Below are positions 25,333 to 38,825 of a stretch of DNA of 64,000 nt, piece after piece. Position 1 is the first letter of the stretch. The number at the start of each line of letters is the position of its first letter. The DNA comes from Todiramphus chloris collaris (Eukaryota; Chordata; Aves; Coraciiformes; Alcedinidae): assembly GCA_025345505.1 (NCBI GenBank), contig JANVCC010000022.1:27322375-27386374 (forward strand), written 5' to 3'. The position numbers were made by a program, and so were the translations under genes. The notes under the pieces are model-generated. The model was not told the origin of the DNA, did no database searches, and saw only the letters and a list, made by a program, of their open reading frames with translations.

Positions 25333-26894
25333 GTAAGTGTTGTTACGCCTTCATTTTCTTTGTTTTCTTGTAAAACTTGAGTGATTTTTCTGAAGGACTG
25401 TAGAGGTCATTCAGGCTTATTCTCGTGGGGAAGTGTGTGGGGGGAAGAGGGTAGGAATTTACACTGAATTGTCTGGTCTGCTGTAAATTTTCAAAGGGAT
25501 GGTAATGATGCATAGTTGGAATGTGGATTAAGCTACCTTGAATAAAAACATTCTTGGGTAAGGGTATTAACTAGAGTTGTCTGAACTGACTCACTTACCT
25601 GGAAGCATAAAAGGGCTTACGAACTTTGGCAGCACACTGCTCAAATGTGGTTTTTTGCCTCAGATCTAGACTGTGGCATCCAGTTGGCAGTGTCCTGTGT
25701 GGACTTGTTGGCTCGGGCTGGCCTTAGCTTTATTGTTCACCCAAGTGCCCCCTCAGTAGATAAATGCAGAGAATGTACCATATGGTACATTCACACTGTA
25801 GTGCATCACCGTACAGATATTTTTGTACGTGGCTCATTCTAGAAGAGTTAGCTGTCTTTCAAAGCTTGCATAAACTGGCAGTGCATGTGGGTGTGGTTAA
25901 TTGCCACTAGGAACTGCTCACAGTCCCCACTGACATACGCTGTTTATTTAGAGGGAGACTAATTTCCTGAGTCATGAACAGCCTGTTTCTTTCGTGGTAA
26001 CAAAAGGGAGTATGTATTGCACTGCAGACTCAAATCTTAAGCTGCAGTTCAGAGTCAAAACTAGCAATTTCTTGATATTTTGTGAAATGAGATTTTAAAT
26101 CAAGAGATAGTCAGAAAATGTCTGTTAAAAAGATTAAATTCTTTTGCTGGGCAATAAGTTTCTGTACCTTGCAGCAGTATTGCTCCAGGTGAAAGAGTTT
26201 AATGGAAAATACATATCAATTTAAAATAAATGCATAAAAGACAATTGCCTGTGGACCCTGGAAACACTGTCCTCAAATAGTCTGCAGAAATGTAGCATAC
26301 AATTCAGTTTTGTAGTCTTCAGCACAAAGATTTCAATATATAACTCAGTTAAAGGAGAATCTAGCTGTAAATTGTTTCTCTATAGCTAGATCTGCTATCC
26401 TATTACTTTGTAGGTTTAGAATTAGAATGACTGAAAGTGATGGATCAGTAATGGAATTTATGGTACTAGCTCAAATCCATGTCTTGTCAGATCTGAATGC
26501 GATACCATTCTTTAGTAGTTAAGCACCGATTCTAGGTAGAAGCGATCTTGCAGACTATCCATTCAAATATTTATTTAAATTAATTTTAATCAGAAAAATG
26601 TGCTAATTTCTTATATTAGCTACTGCTGAAATACTAATATAGAGGCACTTTTCAAATGCAGAACATTGAGTGAGCATGTTTTATCACTCAAACCTAAGAT
26701 TGACTTAGGTATGTACATACATGTGGTAACATTGAAATGTAATGAGGACGTGCAATAAATACAGAATAAAAGTGCAGGAGCATAATACCAAATACATGTT
26801 ATCATCATTTTCATTTTCCTACTTGCAGAGCTCTTACCAAGCTGATGATTGTTCAGGAAAATTCTGCATAGACATTATTAATCATTTCTTCTAG

Positions 26895-27094
26895 GGAGGG
26901 GGAACAATGGCTAAAAATGAGAAGCGTGCTGCGGCAAAAAATTCTGAAACCCAAAGATGTGGCTGTTTACTCTGAAGGAGTCAATGAAGTTATCACAGAC
27001 TTAATTAAAAGAATCCACACCCTCAGAAGTCAAGGGGACGATGGGGAAACAGTGACAAACGTTAACAACCTCTTCTTCAAGTATTCAATGGAAG
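26895..27094 (+). CDS. CYP27C1: CYP27C1 coding exon 3
   Basis: The acceptor TTCTAG ends at 26894 and the donor GTAAGC starts at 27095. It completes the split Ala codon and reads E-G-E-Q-W-L-K-M-R-S-V-L-R-Q-K-I-L-K-P-K, ending Y-S-M-E plus the first base of Gly (residues 177-244). The Met at 26917 corresponds to the start of the 372-residue human database protein. As it is internal here, that short form probably lacks the N-terminus of the real enzyme. Confidence 0.96.
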
Positions 27095-29588
27095 GTAAGC
27101 CCAGGCTGTATAAAATCTGTCAAGAAAGTGGATGTAAAGCATTGTGCTTATGGTTAGGCATTTTTTGCTAAATAGCTAGTGCGCCATTGTGATTAATCTG
27201 CAAATGGAATATATTGCATTCAGGTGTCTTCCTGCTTACTGCAGTAGATATTGGTAGAATTCTTTTGTAGAGTCTAAAGAGCTGACAGCTCTTGTGGAAA
27301 TGCTGGTGTGTAGTTATAATGTACAATCTGGACCCTGAGCAGTTTCAGTACGTTCTATTTTTTTATTAATTTCTCAAGACTAAGGGTGTTGACCTTCCAA
27401 CAGTGTGGCTCCTAAGTCAGGTCAATTTAACTACTGGCCAAATTCCATGTGGTGTGATATATCTATATTCTGTTCATAGCTTAATGTGGGGAAAAAATAC
27501 TGCTTTCCCCTGCCTACACATGACAAGTGCAGGATTGTTGTGCTTACCTTCAAGATCATCTGCCACCGGCTACCTTTAGTGAGGAAATGCTAGATGGAAC
27601 TCCAGGCTCAGCCAGTATGGCATTTCCTGTGTTCTTATAGAAATCTAATGGAGATTCATGTTTCATGCATTCCTTTAACTGACTGCACACAACCTGATCT
27701 TGTTATATACAGTGCCTGTTAAAAACATTGTTACTTTTTGCTGACAGGCAGCTGAATAATTAGACATTTGCAAGAACTTCTAAATCTCTCATCTCTGAAA
27801 ATGTATCAGTTGCTGGCTTCCTGTTTGGTAAAATAAGCTGTGTCTGTTCTACACTAATAGTGTCTAAAAATGGCATTAAACTGAAAGTTACCAATTTAAT
27901 GGAATTTGAAGATCTGAGCTTCCAGATTCACTTGAAGTGATGGGTTAGTTTAAATTCTTCACATTCTTTCAGCTTTTCAGTTGTGCCTGGCATGCACTAA
28001 TTTCCTATACGAATTGTAGTTTTAATTAACTTACACTGTCCACTGTGCAGTGAATTAATGTGTAAGATTGTTTTGAAAGTACCACGTAAAGAGCAAAAGA
28101 ATGCATAAGAACCAGCAGTTGCTGAAGGACGTGTGCACAAGAGAAATAAAAGGCACAGAAAAATATCTCCCCGGGGAAGAAAATTAGAGAAGGAAGAGAG
28201 AGTTGCAAGTAGCCAGATTTTAACATAATTTTTGTCAATAAAGAAAAAAATACAAAGCAAAGAACAGGGAAGAGGAAAAGTTTCTTAAATTATCTGTCTC
28301 TCTATCTATCTACTTGAGAATTTCTGGGGAGTTTGATGGAGCGCAATATCAAGGTTAAACATCAATATCTATTGTTCCTGTTTTTAGTAGGAAAAACAAA
28401 GAGATTGGAGTGTTAATAGACCAGTTACTCTAATTAACCTAGTTAACAGTTATTCTGATGTTTCCTGGAAAGATGTGGACCAACTATTAACCAATTAATT
28501 TAAAAGCACAAAATTTATTGTAAAGCATTTGATTTGATGGAAATGGTTTTGAGAGATTATCTAAACACCCTTTTAAAATTACCCAGGTGACCCATTGGAT
28601 TGTAGAAAAATCAATAAATAAGATTATTTTGCTAATAGGACTGGTTTTTATACCGTACCTTGTGGTATTTTTGTAAATAAACCAGGTAATAAAATCTAGG
28701 TTTTGCAAGTTGGGAGGAAAAATCACTAGAAACCTGTGTTCAGGAAGCAATTAAAAAAAGCTTTGCTGTCAGACTGGGAGAACTTTTTGGCTAACTCCAG
28801 AAGGGCAGCTTCTGGCTGCGTGCTGTCTAGTATTTCATAATTTGGGTATGTTTATGAAAACCGAGCTGCGAGATTGCAGACGCACTAACGGATGAGTAAG
28901 AATTAACTTGATAAATGGAAGAAATGGCCCAGAGTTGAGAAGAAGGAGGATTTAATAAAAACATATCTAAAGTACTGTTCTTCTGAGGGGAGTGGCTGGT
29001 TTCTGATCACTGCAGAACTGCAAAAAAAACATCTGAGGAAGTTACAGCAAGTCGGGAGCGAGCGAGGAGTTGATGTCGCTTGCGATAGCGCCGCGCACTC
29101 GCTGTTTTTCAGGGCCACATGGACTATGTGGTGCGCAGTAAAACCGCTGTCTAGAGCGCAAGCTTAGCTCACTTACTACCAGCTTATGATGAAGAAAAGC
29201 GTAGCCACTGCCAGAAACTCCTGTGTTATCCCCAGTTATCAGAAATGTCTTTGGACTTGTACATCCTTGTGCGCTCAGAGGCCACGATGGCAGGCTCAGG
29301 ATTCGTGCAAAGCACAGCCAACATGCTGGAGGGCTGCTCTGCCTCTGCTGGAATTCCTGGCTGTCATCTCATGCTGAGCATTACTGACATAGCAACCGCT
29401 GTCCCTCTACAATGTTTAGCTGGGGTTTGTTTAGTGTGTTGTAAATTTCTGTTTTGTCTGCTGCCAACCGCTGTTAATAATAATTAAACATTTTTTGGAA
29501 GGTAGCTCCATTCATTATGTTAGTATTTTAATTCCTTAATATGTATATATGCATGCGTATAGCAAATTCTTTGGTTTTGTATGTGCAG

Positions 29589-29798
29589 GTGTGGCAACTA
29601 TTCTGTATGAATGCCGGTTGGGCTGCCTGGAAAACAACATCCCACAGCAGACTGTTGAATATATTGAGGCTCTGGAGTTGATGTTTAGTATGTTTAAGAC
29701 CACTATGTATGCAGGTGCTATTCCCAAATGGCTTCGTCCACTTATTCCAAAACCCTGGAGAGAGTTCTGCAGATCCTGGGATGGACTCTTCAAATTTA
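29589..29798 (+). CDS. CYP27C1: CYP27C1 coding exon 4
   Basis: The acceptor TGTGCAG ends at 29588 and the donor GTAAGA starts at 29799. It encodes residues 244-314: V-A-T-I-L-Y-E-C-R-L-G-C-L-E, then M-F-S-M-F-K-T-T-M-Y-A-G-A-I-P, ending W-D-G-L-F-K-F plus the first base of a Ser codon. This is the helix E-G region, which lines the substrate channel in P450s. It is nearly identical to human, with Cys for Ser in Y-E-C-R. Confidence 0.96.
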
Positions 29799-31548
29799 GT
29801 AAGATTTAGTAGTAGAAAAGTTCATCTGTATTTCTACAGGTTCTCTGTGTGTTTGAACAGGACTTGCTGCATTTCTCTTCTAAAATGATAAGACGACATT
29901 GTGGCAGAAGTAAGTTTCATATTAAATGCAGATTGGCCAAGGGAACTGGTTTAAAAAATCCTCCACTGAAAAAGAATTTAACCAGTACACTTTAAATATT
30001 CCCCTATTTTATACTGCTGTTTCTCTCTTTGTCTTGGTCTGTTTCAGCACCCACTCCGCGCTCCAGGTCTGAGTTCTTTGCCAAGGCTTTATCTTAAGCC
30101 ACTTAAATTTTAATGAGGGTAGTTTTGTCGACTTCAGCAAGTTTTCAGACAGGCACTCTGACAAATAATTACCACTAAAACTGACTAGAAAGTAAAAAAA
30201 ATTAGACTTTAGCAGTTAATTTTTGTGAAGTTTATATATACCTGTACAAGCATGTAAATTGACATAGAAGTCCACTGTTGTACTACAATATGGTGGGGTT
30301 CGTTTTGTAAATAAAGCATTCCAGGCTACTTTATAAATCAGCTTTCATGTAAGTAAGAAGGAGTTGTCTTTGTTATATATATTTTTTTCTTTAAAAAAAA
30401 ATATTTTGTATTGTTAAAAAAAAGCCCTAAACCCGCTCTTACGTTAGAAAGCTGCAGGCATATTTAAGTTTCTTTTACTAACAGTATTTGTCTAGGTATG
30501 TCTGTTCCTATATCTTATATAATCTTATATATTCTGTATCTTCTTGATGGTAGATATGGTAGATGGTAGATAATATGCCTAATATGCTTATTTTTAATAT
30601 GTTTTGATCTGTACCTATAGTAGGCAGTAGGGAATCCATGTATTGCTGATACAGGTGTGTTTTCTGTGAAACACATACTGTCTTACACTGCCTTTTAAAA
30701 ATTATTTCCCATGATAAAGTACTCTTGTTCCCTTTGTGGGTTAAAAACAACAGCAGGCTTCAGCTTTATTCTAACAGCATCTGAAAACCTGTTCTTGAGG
30801 AGTTTGTTCCATTTGAAGCTTGTTGTTGTGCTGTTTCTTTGTTTAATCCCTTTGTGAACAGGGAATTAAATGATGGAAACCACTATGTGATGTGTGTATT
30901 TGTGTAGGTATCATAAAGGAACGTGTTGATTCTAGAGCACTTTTTTGTAAGCTCATTCTTTGAGGCATTAACTTTCTGAGGAGTTTTCCTCTTTTTAAAG
31001 TCCTTGTTTCACTGAAGATGCTGTTTGTAATCACCAAAGTATAAATTGGTAAAATTCCTCAAAATGGTTTTCACTGAAGTTTCCATTTTTTTGTTATCAC
31101 TCGATGGTTGTCATCTTTGTCTTCAGCATAATTTGATTCTGTGGCTTTGACCTTCTGGTTGCTGCTAACATCCAGTAGCTGCCTCTGTGTTCTGAGTTGC
31201 AGTATGCTCTGCAGGGTCCATCACTTCTTGCAGAGTCATCAAAAAACAAGCCAGGTGGGCGTAAAAACTTGACCTTGAGCTTCCTTCACTTCATGTCAGA
31301 AACTGTAGTCTCTTGTGTCCTTTCTTTGTGCTCAGCATTCTCATGCAGTGAGCTACCAAGGTTCCTGTCAGCTCAGTCTTTCCTTACCATAAGTACCCAA
31401 GGACTTCCACCATCAAACTGTTACCTTTTCCTTGAGAAAAGAGATTCAAATGTTTGCCAGTTGTAGCATAAGGGAGAAATGTAATTACTGAATGGAACCA
31501 GGAGAAAAATTAAATTGGAGGTTTAACAATTTTATTTGAATCCCAAAG

Positions 31549-31712
31549 GTCAAATCCACGTTGACAACAAATTGAAGGCTATTCAGTCTCAGCTGGACCA
31601 AGGAGAAGTGGTGAATGGTGGGCTACTTACATACCTCCTACTGAGTAAGGACCTTACTTTGGAAGAGATCTATGCCAATATGACTGAAATGCTTCTGGCA
31701 GGAGTGGACACA
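31549..31712 (+). CDS. CYP27C1: CYP27C1 coding exon 5 (helix I)
   Basis: The acceptor CCCAAAG ends at 31548 and the donor GTAAGC starts at 31713. It completes the Ser codon and encodes Q-I-H-V-D-N-K-L through Y-A-N-M-T-E-M-L-L-A-G-V-D-T (to residue 368). The A-G-x-D-T block is the start of the P450 oxygen-activation motif of helix I; its last T and following S come from exon 6. The exon ends in phase 0. Confidence 0.96.
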
Positions 31713-31933
31713 GTAAGCTTGTTATCATTTTTCTTGTGCACAGTTGTTTTTGTAAATCAGTACCATTCGCAGCTGTCTTCAGGGGGGTTTTGTTGTTTAT
31801 AAGGACATCCTTTCTGACACATTGAAGCCATGACATCTTTAATGGGATAGAAAATACTTACAGCACTGTGCAATCTCCTCACTGGAAAGAAGATAGTGTT
31901 CTTAATTCTAGCTGTGGTTTACAAGAACCTACT

Positions 31934-31999
31934 GGGGTTGGACTCAACGATCTCCAGAAGTCCCTTCCAACCCCTACTATTCTATGATTCTGTGATCAT
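31934..31999 (+). mobile_element. CR1 LINE 3'-terminal fragment in CYP27C1 intron 5
   Basis: About 65 bp resembling the very 3' end of CR1 in sense orientation: GGTTGGACTCAACGATCTCC, then CCCTTCCAACCCCTACTATT and the terminal octamer-like ATTCTATGATTCTGTGAT. This is a strongly 5'-truncated copy. The upstream edge is uncertain and may extend a few tens of bases left. Confidence 0.88.
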
Positions 32000-32490
32000 T
32001 TGAGAGCTAATTCCACAGTTTAATAAACAGATAAAAAAGCAATTGTCTTTACATTTGGCTTGAATGTCATACATTTTCTTTTACTAGTTGGAATCTCCGG
32101 TTGGTTTTTGTGCTTCTTTACATAGAGCACAATAGAAAAATGCTGTTGAAAGCCAGCCTGAAAATTACTGATCAGTAAACATATGTATAATTTAGTAAAT
32201 GGTTTTCACATATGGCTCATTAAAGCAACTGGGACAAACATGGATCAGGTACCTGGTTTCTGCTGAAGTGCAGTAGAAGGGGGTTGTTAGGCCAACACTA
32301 ATGTGGGTAAGGTGTAAGGTCACTCTACCCATGCTTGTGCTGGCAACGTGCAGTCAGTCTGAGGCAAAGAGCAGTGGTAACGGGGCTCTGAATCAGTGAG
32401 GCTAATGTTAACACCTAGGGAAGCATTGTAACTGGGCATCTTTCCTTGTTCTTCTGAATTATCTAGAGCATTTGAAGAAACATTAAGGTC

Positions 32491-32516
32491 ATATGTATAT
32501 ATATATATATATATAT
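32491..32516. repeat. (TA)n dinucleotide repeat
   Basis: An alternating AT/TA run of about 11 TA units follows ATATG in CYP27C1 intron 5. It is a simple microsatellite. Confidence 0.93.
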
Positions 32517-35052
32517 TCCCCTGTTCTCATTCCTATCACATGTAATCAGTGTAGCTTAGTGTTGACTGCAGCTTGACAATCAAAAGATCAAGAAAAGGTA
32601 AAAATGAGTTATTGTTTAACGTATATACAATGTGTATGGAGTTAATTAGAGTATCAGTGAACACTATTCTTGTAAATTATTGCAACTGAACAATTTTAAA
32701 AAAGAAATGTATAGAAACTGGATAAAGAAAGTGCTATATAGGACTGTGTTTAACAGTCTTACAGTAGAAAAGATTAAAATAAGTAAAAAAGTGAAGTAGC
32801 CTTAAAGTAACAAAACCTCTTTGGATAATTGAATTCAGATTCTTTTGATTTAAGAAAGTTTTTAAGGTTTCTAAAGAAAACAAAAAAAAACCCCAAAAGT
32901 AATCCTATACTTCTGAATTCTAAAATAAGGACCATATGTAATGCTTATTTATGTCCTGAAGATTATTCCATTGATTAAATATCCCAAGGGCTTATGAGTT
33001 TGGAGAGATTTTTGATGTTTGGTTCTTAAGTAAAGCGCAGTTATTCAACCCATTCATTTTCTAATCTTTGAGACCATTAATTTTCCATTTTTAGCGTGTG
33101 ACGGTTTTCATTAAACTAAAAGGAGAATGTTCGAGTTCATGCCAACAAGAGTTTCTCTTTCTGTTTGACTCAGCTTTTTCATTTGGCAACAGTCTTTTTG
33201 TGTGAGGACGATACTTCTGATTTCCTCATTTCAAAGTGCAAGACAGAAATGAAGGGAATCGTTTTTTCCCTGTGGCTGTTGCTTCAAACCTCAATTTATC
33301 ATAGAAACTGAAAGAGGTTTAGAGGATTATAAAAGCTTTCAACAAAATTGTAAAGCAGTTTTTGGCTACAAAGCATTTTGGCTGTCCCTGGAACAGTGCT
33401 AATTTTTAAGAGGTTATGAAGGAGCTGGGAACCTGGGAAGGAAGTGTTTATATCAGAGAAGTTCTGTATTCGGCTGGCACAACTGCCAGCTCCTCTGAGC
33501 TCTGGGAGGAACAGAACAGGCTTGCATTTTAGCAAGGGACAGATACGCAGTATTACAAGAAGAAAAGAAAGGGTCTGAGAATGATACTACTAGCATTAAG
33601 CCTCCTTTTGAAGACAAGGCATAAAAGGGCACCGTCATGGTGAATTTGTAATTCTAAATTGATCTTACATGTAAGCCCAAAATAAAACATCTCCAGAAGG
33701 AGGGGTTTTTACCCAAACATTGTTTATAAACTTAAGCGTTATTGTGCTAATGAGTGAGAAGCTGAGAGTAAAACTGTTGCCTGGGTTTAAAGCGAGACTG
33801 TCTGTCTGTCTTCATTATACAAGTTAAAAAAATATAAATTAAAATAATTCAAGAAAATTGGGGTAGAGGTTACAATTTTTCTCACTTAAATGCTGTAAGA
33901 TACTAAGAACAACACAGGTAAGGAACAGAATGATTGCATTGTCACTTTCCCTGCTGTACTTACTCAGGAACACTGAAAATACTGTTTTACATTGTAAATT
34001 TTCTGTCTTCAGTGATGGTCGTGAGGGAAACGGGCTCAAATAAGGCTGTTTGCTTGACCATAATGTCCTGGGTGCAGCTGGTAGTAGAAGCAAAATGTCC
34101 TGACACTGTCTAGTATTTGAGTGGAACAGTCCCTGAAATCCAGGTAGCTTAAACAGTGGGACTCTGGGTTAAATGAATCATTAAATATTGTATCACAAAA
34201 ACTTAAAGAGCTGGAATGCTCCACGTAGTTCCACGTTAGTACAGATGGAGTGATGCTCTCAGAGTGTGTCCTAAACCACAAATGTGCACTGAAGTACAAT
34301 TTTCCCAGCTGAGGTGAAAGAGGATTAGGTGATGGGGTACTTCAAACCATCTTGTGCTCAAAGTTGAACTGTCCCCTGCCTTGTGTTCTCTTTCCTCCTT
34401 TGTACAAAAGAGTTTAAAATAATTTTTTACACAGTACCATTTACATTTTGGGGCCACTTTAAATATATAAGCTCCTCTTCAAGCTTCCTTAAGAAAGTTT
34501 TCGACAGGGTGCTAAATTTCAGTGGAGTGAGAATTTTTAAGAGGTAGAAAGTGCCGATTGTGATGTAGCATCAATTCTGTTGTGTGGATGCTATGAGGAG
34601 ACCACCATATGCTTAAAAGGGGTTGGGAATGTCCTGAGTAGTATTCTCTTACCTTGTTTCCTGTGAGATGTTTTTGTTGGGAAGAAAGGTGAAACACGTA
34701 TTGAAAACTAACAGTTAACTTAATCTATTGCTGTTTAGAGTGTTTATGTTTCAGTATTGTTTATATAGTTTTATTTGCATTTTGTTTTTCTGTTGCTTTT
34801 TATATTTCACTGGGAAAATATCAGCATGGATTGTTTTGATATGTGGAGGATTTTTAGATGGAAAAGGGATGAAGGAGGGGATGATGAAGTCTGACAACAT
34901 CCCATTCAGTCCAGATGTGAATCATTGCCAGGCTGTTTTATAACTTTAAACATAAAAAACAGAGTTGAGAACTGGTTGTTTTTCTTGGCTTGCGATTATT
35001 TTTATTCTAATCTCGTTGGAATTGATGATGGTGGTTGTGGTTTCTTCCTTAG

Positions 35053-35219
35053 ACTTCTTTTACTTTGTCCTGGGCAACATACTTGTTGGCAAAGCACCCT
35101 GAGGTTCAACAACGTGTTTATGAAGAAATAGTCAATAAGCTGGGGAAAGACCAAGTTCCTGTTGCTCATGATGTCCCGAAATTGCCTTTGATTAGAGCTG
35201 TGCTGAAAGAAACCTTGAG
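35053..35219 (+). CDS. CYP27C1: CYP27C1 coding exon 6 (helix I end to helix K)
   Basis: The acceptor TTCCTTAG ends at 35052 and the donor GTAAGT starts at 35220. It encodes T-S-F-T-L-S-W-A-T-Y-L-L, then H-P-E-V-Q-Q-R-V-Y-E-E-I, and ends L-K-E-T-L plus two bases of Arg. It supplies the second Thr/Ser of the helix I motif and most of the helix K E-x-x-R. Basic residues in this helix face adrenodoxin in mitochondrial P450s. Residues 369-424. Confidence 0.96.
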
Positions 35220-35998
35220 GTAAGTAGCAGAAAACTGCAATCATTAATTAAAAAAATTAATTCCATGTAGTTGTAATGGATTGTGACTCCATGCTAATGT
35301 TTGTATTTAGTTGTTACTGCAGTTTGCTGCCTCTGCTTCTACTTACTGAATCAGTATTGTGTCCGGGGATGCCTAAGCAATGAAATATGATAGATTATAC
35401 AATGTTTATGTTTTTAAGTATAGTATAAGTTGTATCACACATGTAGGACATGTCTGTTAAGGCAGGTAACTGAAAGCTTGATTTTTGCTTCTTAAGTATC
35501 AGTGTCTATGATAGACTGTAACAACCTCCTCTCCCTCACTGGTACTTTGCAGTGCCACTACAATCATTTTAAGCTTCTTGACTTAAATTGAAGGCATGTG
35601 ACATGCTTTTCTTACATGTTTATACCAAATGTTCATACTGAGGTGAATGGAATAAGAGGATTTTAGAGAAGGTATCAACAAGGCCTTTTCAGCTTCCAGT
35701 AGTGCTAAAATGTCTCCAGCTTGACCAATTGATTGTCTGTTTGTACACGTGGAAAGCAAACAGACCAAATAGCTCAACGTCCAGTTACTAGTAAATGACT
35801 TTTCTCATGTGTTAATAATATTCTCACTGTTGATTTGAGGTCTTCAAATCTCCAAGGTGTTCCGTGCCTTTGAAAACCCTTTTTGCTGTGAGCGTATATT
35901 GCACTTCTATTGCATATTTGTGAATGCAAATTGCAATCAGAACTTTTTACGTTGTATTAATTATTACTGTTTAACTTCTCATAAATAATTGTCTTTAG

Positions 35999-36077
35999 GT
36001 TATATCCAGTATTGCCAGGAAATGGAAGAGTGACCCAAAAAGACTTGATTGTTGGAGGATACTTGATACCTAAAGGG
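35999..36077 (+). CDS. CYP27C1: CYP27C1 coding exon 7
   Basis: The acceptor GTCTTTAG ends at 35998 and the donor GTAGGT starts at 36078. This 79-bp exon completes the E-x-x-R arginine and encodes L-Y-P-V-L-P-G-N-G-R-V-T-Q-K-D, then G-G-Y-L-I-P-K-G (residues 424-450), the beta-sheet region after helix K. It ends in phase 0 and is too short to stand out as an open frame. It is recognised from conservation and splice sites. Confidence 0.95.
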
Positions 36078-37071
36078 GTAGGTCCTATTGCAGTCCTCTG
36101 CAGAGAACACAGTTTAATTTTTGTGTATGGAGTGTGATCTCTTACAACATATGTACACTTCATTGATTTCAAAAGATTTCACCAAGCTAGAGCATTAAGA
36201 GGAAAGTATTTCAGTAATACCCATTTAAATGACAAAAATGGATATTATAGGTTTTACAGATTTGGGTCCTCACCCAGAAATCAAATTTACTATTGTGACT
36301 TGTTCCTCATAGTTTTGAGGGTGGAGTCTATTCATAACATCTCTATGCAGTGTTGCAATTTGATTTATAAAGCATGTATTTCATTATTCTTGCAGTTTTC
36401 TAATTCTTTGTCTGTTAATTCCCTTTGTAGAAAGAGTTGAATTTCCTTTTAAAATGATGAATCTTTCCTTTATTCTATTGAAAGATTACATAGGGATTAT
36501 GGTAGAAGTGTATGGCTCTATTTTAAATTACAACACTTTAGTGTTAGAGCATTGTAGCTTTAAAACCATCAGGATTCTTAATTCTTAATGTACGTGTTTA
36601 AATGTTATTACACATACATAGCAGATTTATTTAGAAACATCATTACACTAGCTACTGAATGTTTTGGGGTTTTTTTCTGTGGTGATGTGGGGTTTTTTTC
36701 TTCCCATCCTCCATTTTTTTTTTTTTTTTCCCTTTACAGTGTCTCGTATCTTTCCTCTCCCTTTCTCTCTCATTGTCTTTCTGAGACAATTCCCAATAGT
36801 TGTTACTTTTGTTCCCATCTCCTTCTCCACTGCATCCTTTCTAATATATCCAGGAACATTTAAAACAATTTGAAGATTCTTTCATTTGACCAGTTAAGAA
36901 AGGAAACTGATTTTTTAGGTATCTTTTTTTTTTTCTTTTTCTTCTAGAATTACTAAAAGTTACTTAATATTTATCACCCCATATTTCAGAAATGATGGTA
37001 ATTACAAATGCCTTTTTATTCTGCTTTGTATATTGGAATTAGCTAAATATAAACGTAATTCGTTTCCGCAG

Positions 37072-37275
37072 ACACAGCTGGCACTCTGTCATTACACTAC
37101 TTCATACAGTGAAGAAAATTTCTCAATGGCAAATGAGTTCCGACCTGAGCGCTGGCTGAGAAAGGATAATTTGGACAGAGTAGACAATTTTGGTTCCATC
37201 CCCTTTGGTTATGGCATTCGAAGTTGCATAGGAAAAAGAATTGCAGAGCTGGAAATTCATCTTGCACTGATTCAG
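37072..37275 (+). CDS. CYP27C1: CYP27C1 coding exon 8 (heme-binding loop)
   Basis: The acceptor TTCCGCAG ends at 37071 and the donor GTTAGA starts at 37276. It is 68 codons (451-518), phase 0. It encodes T-Q-L-A-L-C-H-Y, the meander F-R-P-E-R-W and the heme loop F-G-S-I-P-F-G-Y-G-I-R-S-C-I-G, with the Cys502 iron ligand, then helix L to A-L-I-Q. The donor is the less common GTTAGA, but the next exon joins in frame to the expected L-L-Q. Confidence 0.96.
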
Positions 37276-38776
37276 GTTAGAACTATGTGACAGCATTGCA
37301 AGAAGAAAAGTATATTGGTATGATTCTTTTCTATGTATACCATTTCTGGATATCTTACAGTGCTCAAAACCTTTGTTTTGGAGGGTTATTTTGCATACTC
37401 ACATTGCACAGGCTTAAAAATTTGAAAATAATCATGCTTGAAATGTCACATACTGGTTATACTACATTGCAGAAGAAAAAGTACTTATAGGACAAATGAA
37501 GTAAAAGTAAAGGTAAGATTGTTAAGGAACTGCATAGATCTAGTACAGAAGGGTTTTGTAAGCAAGTTGGAAATCTTTCTTAATGTATATTGGAACGGTT
37601 ACCTGCTCAGTTTCAGTATTTTAGTTATGAAGAATTCAGTATTTACAAAGACGTAAAATAAAGGTTTTATATCCTTGTTACAGTGTTAGGACAAGAAGTA
37701 GATTTTTTCTGTTCTGTGGATTTCTGTCCCTTCTTGTTCTTTCTTCTAACTTCATTATCATTTTAGATATACATAATTTGTAGTGAAGTAGCTAATACAT
37801 ATTGATATGTATTGTTTTCTGTCACTTGATCTAATAAAGAAAGCTTTCTCATCAGCTGCTACATTTCTTGGAATTTACAAGACACCCTTTAACTCAACTA
37901 CTGAGATCAGATTGTGCAATCAAAACTCAAAAAAATATTTGGAAAATTTGTAGTTACTTAACTATAAAAATATTTAGACCTATTATATGTATTCAAAGCA
38001 AGGCTTGATTGAATTTGCCTTAGAATTTCCTTAAACAAATCCCTAGAGCAATCTCTGAACAATTGGCATCAGTCTTTCCAAGCCGAGCATGAGATAGTTC
38101 TCAACGGGCTGGATAAAAGAAACATACTTGCATCTTTTTGAAAAGGAGGATGAAGGAAGTGATAGAGAGCCTGCTTTTGTTTGCTGGGAAGAAACTAGAA
38201 CAAAGTAGCACACAACGTATTTACAAAGGATCGACATGATATTTAAGCGATTTAAAAATAAAACACATGAAGCATGGAGCTGATCAAAGAGGAATTATTT
38301 CAGCCTGGTCTGATTTTTTTCTTTGGCTTGATCACCTACCTAATGTGGTGGATATAAAATAAACCATGTATTCTGACTTCAGGAAGTATTTTCACATGTC
38401 CTATACATTGTTTTCACTATTAAATTAATAAAATTTGTTCCAGGTGGAGGTACCTATAAAATGCATGTGTAACTGGTTGGAAAAAAAGAAAGAGCTGGAG
38501 GCAGTAGCTATCAAATATTTGCTGTTGAACTGGGAAAGTGTTTAATAAAAATTCCGTAAGAGTCTGTCCTGCATTTGATTTAGGTTGGTATTTTCATTAA
38601 CAGTGTATATGGTGGATTAGTGAACACTTCTAGTGTTTGCACAGGACACCAACCTGACATGAATTAAGTTAAGATCAGAGGAAAGGAAATTTAGAAGAAA
38701 GAATAACAAGAATGAGAAGTTTGAAAAAGAATGAGATGAAAATCTGATCAAACAGCTAACAGTGAAAAGGTTATAT

Positions 38777-38825
38777 ATAGGAAGGCTATAAAGGTCTATA
38801 AAATGATATAAAGGTATAAAGGTTA
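38777..38825. repeat. Degenerate TATAAAGG tandem cluster
   Basis: Three TATAAAGG units and one TATAAAAT unit occur within about 45 bp (CTATAAAGG, CTATAAAATG, ATATAAAGG, TATAAAGG). The cluster lies in CYP27C1 intron 8. It resembles repeated TATA boxes but is probably a short degenerate tandem repeat. Confidence 0.8.
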
